From JBJSXF01 sp046086225 (GTDB taxonomy: Bacteria; Actinomycetota; Acidimicrobiia; IMCC26256; PALSA-610): a DNA stretch of 31,235 nucleotides. The stretch lies in the NCBI GenBank assembly GCA_046086225.1, contig JBJSXF010000033.1, positions 1 through 31,235 of the forward strand. The letters are read 5' to 3'. The position numbers and the translations under genes were made by a program. The notes beneath the pieces were generated by a model. The model saw nothing but the letters and a program-made list of their open reading frames with translations. It searched no databases and was not told the DNA's origin. Numbering within the stretch: the first letter of the stretch is position 1; each line of letters opens with the position of its first letter. Positions 23,958-31,235 of the stretch are shown one piece after another.

Positions 23958-24992
23958 CCCGGCCGTGACGATCGGCATCGGCCTCATCGGCGCGGGGATG
24001 ATCGGGCAGGGCCACGCCTACGCCCTGCGCCTGCTCGCCGAGGACGGCGAGATCCGCCCGGTCGCGGTCACCGACCTCTCCCCCGTCGCCGCCGAGCAGA
24101 TCCGGGCGACGTGCCCGTTCGAGCGGGTCGTCCCCGATGCCGCCGCCCTGATCGACGACCCCGAGATCGACGCCGTCGTGATCGTGACCCCGACGGCCAC
24201 CCACGTCGGGCTCGTGGCCGCGACCGTCGCCGCGGGCAAGCCGTTCCTCTGCGAGAAGCCGCTCGCTCCCGACTTCGCCACCGTTGCGGCCATGTGCGAT
24301 CTGGTGGAGGGCTCGGGCCTCACCGCCCAGGTGGGGTTCCACTCCCGCTTTCACCCGCTCGTGAACGAGCTCGTACGGATCGTGCACGCAGGTGAGCTCG
24401 GGGCACCCATGGGTTACGTGCTGCGCGACGACCAGTACTGGCCCACCGGTGACGTCGTGCCCGGGCACACCTCGTGGCGGTCCCAGCGGGCGCAGGCCGG
24501 GGGCGGTGCGCTGCTCGAGCACTCCATCCACAGCGCCGACATCCTCACCTGGTGTTTCGGCCCCGCCACCGAGGTCTACGCCCGGACCCGCAACGTGTTC
24601 GGCTACGACGTCGAGGACACCGCGGCCTGCACGATCACGCACTCGTCCGGCGTGGTCGGCACGCTCGTCTCGGTGTTCAACGGCGTGCGGGGCCGCGAGG
24701 AGCGTCGTCTGGAGGTGTTCTTCGAACGCGGGGCCGTCGAGGTGACGACCGACTTCCTCGTCGGGGCCCGGGAGGACTCGTTCCTCGTGCAGCGCCCCGA
24801 CACCGAGCCCGAGCGACTCGATCCGAACGCGCTGCTCGAAGCCCACTTCGCCGCCACCGGCATCACCCGGCGGGGTTTCTTCGTCTACATGTATCCGGCC
24901 GCCCGGGCCTTCACCGCCGCAGTGCGCGACGGTCGTCCGGCGTCACCGGGCTTCGCCGACGCGCGCGCCGCCCACGCGCTCGTCGATGCCGC

Positions 24993-27680
<2,688 letters not shown>

Positions 27681-27686
27681 GGGCCG

Positions 27687-27692
27687 AACCTA
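27687..27692 (-). promoter_or_regulatory. -10 box of leaderless promoter, acnA
   Basis: TAGGTT on the minus strand, six bases before the GTG at 27680. Confidence 0.6.
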
Positions 27693-27717
27693 CCCCGAGG
27701 CTCTGCGGAGCCGCCGG

Positions 27718-27723
27718 TACGCT
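27718..27723 (+). promoter_or_regulatory. -10 box of leaderless promoter, ROK kinase
   Basis: TACGCT seven bases before the ATG at 27731. Confidence 0.6.
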
Positions 27724-27730
27724 CCGCCCG

Positions 27731-28603
27731 ATGACGCCGGTCGCGCCTTCCGGAACGGTGTGCGCCATCGACATCGGCGGCACCAAGCTCGCAGCGGCGG
27801 TCGTGCGGAGAGATGGCACCATCGTTCGCCGAGCGCACATCCCGACCCCGACGGGCGACGACGCCGAAGCACTCCTCTCGACGCTCCTCGAGCTCATCGG
27901 ATTGCTCGGCCCCGAGGTCGCCGCGATCGCGGCGGTCGGCGTGGGGTGCGGCGGACCGATGTCCGCAGACGGCGAGGCGGTCTCCCCCCTGAACATTCCC
28001 GCCTGGCGCGGGTTCCCGCTCCGAGCACGACTCGCCGCCCACTTCGGCGTGCCCGTGCACGTCGACAACGACGCCAAGGCGCTCGCCCTCGGTGAGGGCT
28101 GGCTCGGAGCAGCCCGGGGCGAGCGTGACTACATCGGCATGGTGGTGTCCACCGGCATCGGCGGCGGGATCGTGCTCGACGGTCGGCTCCTCGACGGCGC
28201 CGACGGCAACGCCGGCCACATCGGGCACGTCGTGGTCGAACCCGACGGGCGACCCTGCCCGTGCGGGGCCCGGGGCTGCGCGGAAGCCGAGGCCTCGGGC
28301 ACGGCGATCGCGGCGATCACCGGCCGGCCGGCCGCCGCGGCCGGGCCCGAGGTCATCGCCCGCACGGGCACGCTCGTGGGTCGGGCGGTGGCGTCGGTGG
28401 CGAACCTGCTCGACCTGCGCCTCGCGGTCGTGAGCGGCTCGGTCGCGCTCGGCTACGGGGAACCGTTCTTCGCCGCCGCGCAGTCCGAGATCGACCGCCG
28501 GTGCCGACTCGACTTCTCGCGCGGCACGCGCATCGTGCCCGGCGCGCTCGGCGCCGACGGTCCGCTCATCGGGGCGACCGCGGTGGCGATCCGCCGGGGC
28601 TGA
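27731..28603 (+). CDS. ROK family sugar kinase (glucokinase-like)
   Basis: A 290-residue ROK kinase without the helix-turn-helix of NagC/XylR repressors, so an enzyme. The ATP loop is DIGGTK (14-19), the catalytic base is Asp114 in VDNDAKA, and the zinc signature is complete: His163/His166 with Cys176, Cys178 and Cys183 (GHIGHVVVEPDG then CPCGARGC). It likely phosphorylates glucose or a related hexose, possibly from the GH4 pathway nearby. ATG start with TACGCT seven bases upstream; divergent from acnA. A 9-bp hairpin follows directly after the stop. Confidence 0.93.
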   Translation: MTPVAPSGTVCAIDIGGTKLAAAVVRRDGTIVRRAHIPTPTGDDAEALLSTLLELIGLLGPEVAAIAAVGVGCGGPMSADGEAVSPLNIPAWRGFPLRARLAAHFGVPVHVDNDAKALALGEGWLGAARGERDYIGMVVSTGIGGGIVLDGRLLDGADGNAGHIGHVVVEPDGRPCPCGARGCAEAEASGTAIAAITGRPAAAAGPEVIARTGTLVGRAVASVANLLDLRLAVVSGSVALGYGEPFFAAAQSEIDRRCRLDFSRGTRIVPGALGADGPLIGATAVAIRRG

Positions 28604-28605
28604 CC

Positions 28606-28630
28606 CCCGGCGCGCCGTCGACGCGCCGGG
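28606..28630. terminator. Hairpin terminator between convergent genes
   Basis: Perfect 9-bp stem CCCGGCGCG / CGCGCCGGG with a 7-base loop, two bases after the ROK kinase stop and 13 bases from the end of the convergent MaoC gene. No T-run. Confidence 0.55.
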
Positions 28631-28643
28631 CGGGCCGCCTCAG

Positions 28644-29507
28644 TCAGTGCGTCGTGAACCGACCGCCGTCGATGACCACGGCGCCGTCCTGGTTGACGGT
28701 CTGGAACATCGCCCCGTTGGGGCCGTCGTCCCACATGCGCACGGTCAGCACGTCACCCGGCATCACCGGCTTCGAGAAGCGCACGTCCATGCTCTTGAAC
28801 TTGGCCACGTCGGAACCGCAGAGCTCGTGGAGCAGCGCCCGTCCGGTGAACCCGTAGGTGCACAGGCCGTGCAGGATCGGCTTCGGGAAGCCGGCCATCG
28901 CGGCGAAGGCCGGGTCGGAGTGCAGCGGGTTGCGGTCGCCGCTCAGCCGGTAGAGCAGGGCCTGGTCGGTGCGCGTGGGGGAGGTGACCTCGTGGTCGGG
29001 AGCCCGGTCGGGCATCGTCGGCGGGTCGGCGATCGCGTCACCACGCGACTCGCCGAAGCCACCCTCGCCCCGGATGAAAGCCGCGAACCGCAAGTCGAAG
29101 GCCGGCTCACCCGAATCGACGTAGGTGCAGGTGTTCTCGAGCCGGACGACCGCGCCCTTGCCCTTGTCGTAGATGCCGACGATCCGCGACACGTACTCGA
29201 CCTCGCCGTCGGCGGGGATCGGCCGGTGCACGGTCACACCCTGCTCGCCGTGGAGGAGCATGGCGTAGTTGAACTCGCCCCAGCTCGGCAGGCCGGGACC
29301 GCCCCCCAACGAGATGACGACCGGCATGGTCGGCAGCACCCGCTGGGCGACGTCCTGGGAGTTCTCGGTCGTGAACTCGAGCTCGGACCCGGTCGGGTCG
29401 CTCTGGCCCGCGCCCACGCCGAGGGCGTAGAGCAACGCGTCCTTCGAGGTCCACGCCGCGCGACCCGGCTGCGAGACGGCCCCGACGGCATCGAGATTCA
29501 TCGGCAT
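28644..29507 (-). CDS. MaoC-type (R)-specific enoyl-CoA hydratase, double hot-dog
   Basis: A 287-residue hydratase 2. The N-terminal hot-dog half (about 1-145) is degenerate; the C-terminal half holds the active site YRLSGDRNPLHSDPAFAAM (about 186-204) with Asp191 and His196, and the PILHGLCTYG block (210-219). It hydrates trans-2-enoyl-CoA to (3R)-hydroxyacyl-CoA. It matches the hydratase half of the eukaryotic type 2 multifunctional enzyme, while the upstream SDR matches the dehydrogenase half. Start ATG at 29507 has AGGGGG seven bases upstream; the frame above it overlaps the SDR gene. Follows the SDR by 19 bp on the same strand. Confidence 0.92.
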   Translation of the reverse strand: MPMNLDAVGAVSQPGRAAWTSKDALLYALGVGAGQSDPTGSELEFTTENSQDVAQRVLPTMPVVISLGGGPGLPSWGEFNYAMLLHGEQGVTVHRPIPADGEVEYVSRIVGIYDKGKGAVVRLENTCTYVDSGEPAFDLRFAAFIRGEGGFGESRGDAIADPPTMPDRAPDHEVTSPTRTDQALLYRLSGDRNPLHSDPAFAAMAGFPKPILHGLCTYGFTGRALLHELCGSDVAKFKSMDVRFSKPVMPGDVLTVRMWDDGPNGAMFQTVNQDGAVVIDGGRFTTH

Positions 29508-29526
29508 GACGTTTCCCCCTCTTCGC

Positions 29527-30426
29527 TCAGGAGAGCATGTGCGACGGATCGGCGGCCTGGGCGACCAGGCCGGGGATGACCTCGGTGAGCTGCGACGGCT
29601 CCCACCGCATCTGCTCGTTGCGGGCGGTCGGCCCCCGGTGCCACCCCTCGGCGACCGACACCCGGTCGCCGTCGACGAGGAACACCCGACCCGACACTGC
29701 CTCGTTGGCGTTCGAGCCGAGCCACACGACGGTCGGCGAGATGTTCGCCGGGTCAAGGGCGTCGAAGGTGACGCCCTCGGGCGCCGGGCCCATGCCGAGG
29801 TTCTCGGTCATCCGGGTGCGGGCGACCGGGGCGATCGCGTTCGCGAGGACGCCGTAGCGGCCGAGCTCGAGCGCGGTGATGATCGTGAAGGCGGCGATGC
29901 CGGCCTTGGCTGCGCCGTAGTTGGTCTGGCCGGCGTTGCCGAAGATGCCCGACGGCGACGAGGTGTTCACCACTCGGCCGTTCACCGGCGTGCCGGCCTT
30001 GGCCTGGTCGCGCCAGTAGGCGGCGGCGTGGCGGGTCGGCGAGAAGGCGCCCTTGAGGTGGACCGCGATGACCGCGTCCCACTCGCTCTCCTCCATGTTG
30101 GCGAGCATGCGGTCGCGGAGGATGCCCGCATTGTTGACCAGCGTGTCGAAGTGCCCGAAGGTGTCGATCGCCCGCTGGATCATGCGACCGGCGCCGGCGA
30201 AGTCGGCGACGTTCTCGCCGTCGGCGACGGCCTCGCCGCCCATCGCCTTGATCTCCTCGACGACCTCCATGGCCGGGCTGAGCGAGCCGCCGTCGCCGTG
30301 CATGTCGCCCCCGAGGTCGTTGACGACCACCTTGGCGCCCTCGGACGCGAAGGCGAGCGCGTGCTCACGCCCGATCCCCCGTCCGGCTCCCGTGACGATG
30401 ACCACCCGGCCGTCGCAGATCCCCAT
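29527..30426 (-). CDS. Short-chain dehydrogenase, (3R)-hydroxyacyl-CoA dehydrogenase type
   Basis: A 299-residue SDR. The cofactor loop is TGAGRGIG (12-19), the NNAG block is at 98-101 (VNNAGILRDRM), and the catalytic residues are Ser156/157, Tyr170 and Lys174 (NTSSPSG and YGAAK). The sequence around NNAGILRDR and YGAAKAGI is that of the dehydrogenase domain of 17beta-HSD4/MFE-2, so an NAD-dependent (3R)-hydroxyacyl-CoA oxidation is likely, followed by or preceding the MaoC hydratase encoded next. ATG at 30426 has AGGAAGG six bases upstream; the longer frame above it has no family sequence. Confidence 0.93.
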   Translation of the reverse strand: MGICDGRVVIVTGAGRGIGREHALAFASEGAKVVVNDLGGDMHGDGGSLSPAMEVVEEIKAMGGEAVADGENVADFAGAGRMIQRAIDTFGHFDTLVNNAGILRDRMLANMEESEWDAVIAVHLKGAFSPTRHAAAYWRDQAKAGTPVNGRVVNTSSPSGIFGNAGQTNYGAAKAGIAAFTIITALELGRYGVLANAIAPVARTRMTENLGMGPAPEGVTFDALDPANISPTVVWLGSNANEAVSGRVFLVDGDRVSVAEGWHRGPTARNEQMRWEPSQLTEVIPGLVAQAADPSHMLS

Positions 30427-30533
30427 GTCGAGCCTTCCTGATCCGAGGCAGGGCGCGCGGGCGCCCGCCGATGAGCGTGCGGAGGTGTTCCTATCGCGGG
30501 GCACCGCCCGCGTACCACTCGGCGGGCGGACAC

Positions 30534-30564
30534 CCGGTCCCGGGGGCGGAGTCCCCGGGACCGG
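30534..30564 (-). terminator. Hairpin terminator after the ferritin-like gene
   Basis: Perfect 12-bp stem (CCGGTCCCGGGG / CCCCGGGACCGG) with a 7-base loop, 14 bases after the stop of the ferritin-like gene. No T-run follows on the minus strand. Confidence 0.6.
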
Positions 30565-30577
30565 ATCGGTCAGATGA

Positions 30578-31235
30578 TCAGCCTGCGGCGCGGTCGGCGG
30601 CGACGCCGTCGAGGGAGTCGTACTCCTCGGTCGTGTCTACGAAGTCCTCGAACTGGATGACGCCGATCTCGGTGAACCGCTCGCGCAGCCAGCCGTCGGA
30701 GGCGTCGAGCAGCCCGAGCTTCTTGCAGTTCGGGACGATCTTCGAGAACAGCAGGTTCTGGAACTGCTGCTGAGCGATCGGGTTGACCTGCTCCATCGTG
30801 CGGTGAACCGCCGCCGAGTCGACGCCCATCTTCTCCCACATCTCGGCGTGGCCGAACCGCCGCTGGAGGCGGACCGCCACGTCGAAGGCGAACTCCTGGC
30901 GCTCGCGCATCTCTGCGGCCGAGAGGTTGGCGTAGAGCTCCTGGAGCGAGAGCACGCCGAACGCGACGTGGCGGGCTTCGTCGCTCATCACGTAGCGCAG
31001 GAGTTTCTTGAGCAGCGGCTCGTTCGTGATGGCGTGCATCATCCCGAAGGCGGCGAGGGCGAGCCCCTCGACCATGATCTGCATGCCGAGGTACGTGATG
31101 TCCCAGCGGCTGTCGGCGAGGATGTCGTCGAGGATCTGCTTCAAGTTGTCGTTGATCCGGTACTGGCCGCCGAGCTTCTCGTTGAGGTACCGGGCGAACA
31201 CCTCGACGTGCCGGGCCTCGTCCATCACCTGCGAT
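30578..31235 (-). CDS. Ferritin-like diiron protein, 5' truncated
   Basis: The frame is open to the window edge, so the N-terminus is missing; about 218 residues are seen. Two DEARH motifs (one at the very start of the visible part, the second near residue 86: MSDEARHVAFGVL) supply ExxH iron ligands of a four-helix-bundle diiron protein. The helices MVEGLALAAFGMM and IAQQQFQNLLF suit ribonucleotide-reductase-like or AurF-type oxygenases, and the C-terminal tail FTEIGVIQFEDFVD is acidic. It could be an oxygenase or N-oxygenase; no substrate is suggested. Lies upstream of the SDR-MaoC pair but is separated by 150 bp and a terminator. Confidence 0.8.
   Translation of the reverse strand, partial: SQVMDEARHVEVFARYLNEKLGGQYRINDNLKQILDDILADSRWDITYLGMQIMVEGLALAAFGMMHAITNEPLLKKLLRYVMSDEARHVAFGVLSLQELYANLSAAEMRERQEFAFDVAVRLQRRFGHAEMWEKMGVDSAAVHRTMEQVNPIAQQQFQNLLFSKIVPNCKKLGLLDASDGWLRERFTEIGVIQFEDFVDTTEEYDSLDGVAADRAAG

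Overview
The window is very GC-rich, densely packed bacterial DNA. GTG starts are frequent, 4-base GTGA overlaps link several gene pairs, and many first genes have a TAnnnT box 6-8 nt before the start codon, as leaderless actinobacterial mRNAs do. The gene content (family III and family I CoA-transferases, Ltp-type thiolase with a DUF35 partner, LLM flavin enzymes, a DEDDh exonuclease/GIY-YIG fusion beside trpD, many acyl-CoA enzymes) points to an Actinomycetota member, possibly Acidimicrobiia; that placement is inference. I saw no insertion sequence, phage gene, CRISPR array or tRNA.

Layout. 1-6533: acyl-CoA catabolism. A truncated CaiB/BaiF CoA-transferase, a DUF35 protein and a thiolase form one overlapping operon; facing it is a fused family I CoA-transferase, divergent from an LLM oxidoreductase that is followed by a single-chain EtfB-EtfA flavoprotein. 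6585-9128: a DoxX membrane protein, an amidohydrolase and two small Cys-rich proteins. 9199-13685: the exonuclease/GIY-YIG fusion faces an acyl-CoA dehydrogenase-trpD-zinc ribbon membrane protein operon. 13919-14305 is the RNase P RNA gene rnpB, which contains no protein gene, followed by an EthD-like gene. 14973-18443: a DHA2-type exporter, a gamma-glutamylcyclotransferase-like protein and an LPxTG-anchored beta-helix protein.

18540-21230 is the most interesting part. A peroxiredoxin-like gene reads through an in-frame TGA exactly where the first Cys of a CxxC active site belongs, with a compact hairpin just downstream: a probable selenoprotein. Divergent from it is a two-gene unit: a membrane Cache-HAMP sensor with no output domain and a ParA/MinD-like ATPase with an altered Walker A motif.

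21247-31235: a cupin lipoprotein, a MazG-like pyrophosphohydrolase whose start codon lies in a 12-bp hairpin, a SHOCT membrane protein, a GH4 glycosidase with a Gfo/Idh/MocA oxidoreductase, aconitase divergent from a ROK sugar kinase, and a (3R)-hydroxyacyl-CoA dehydrogenase/hydratase pair next to a truncated ferritin-like diiron protein. Overall the window suggests an aerobic heterotroph that degrades acyl-CoA (possibly steroid or branched) substrates and sugars.
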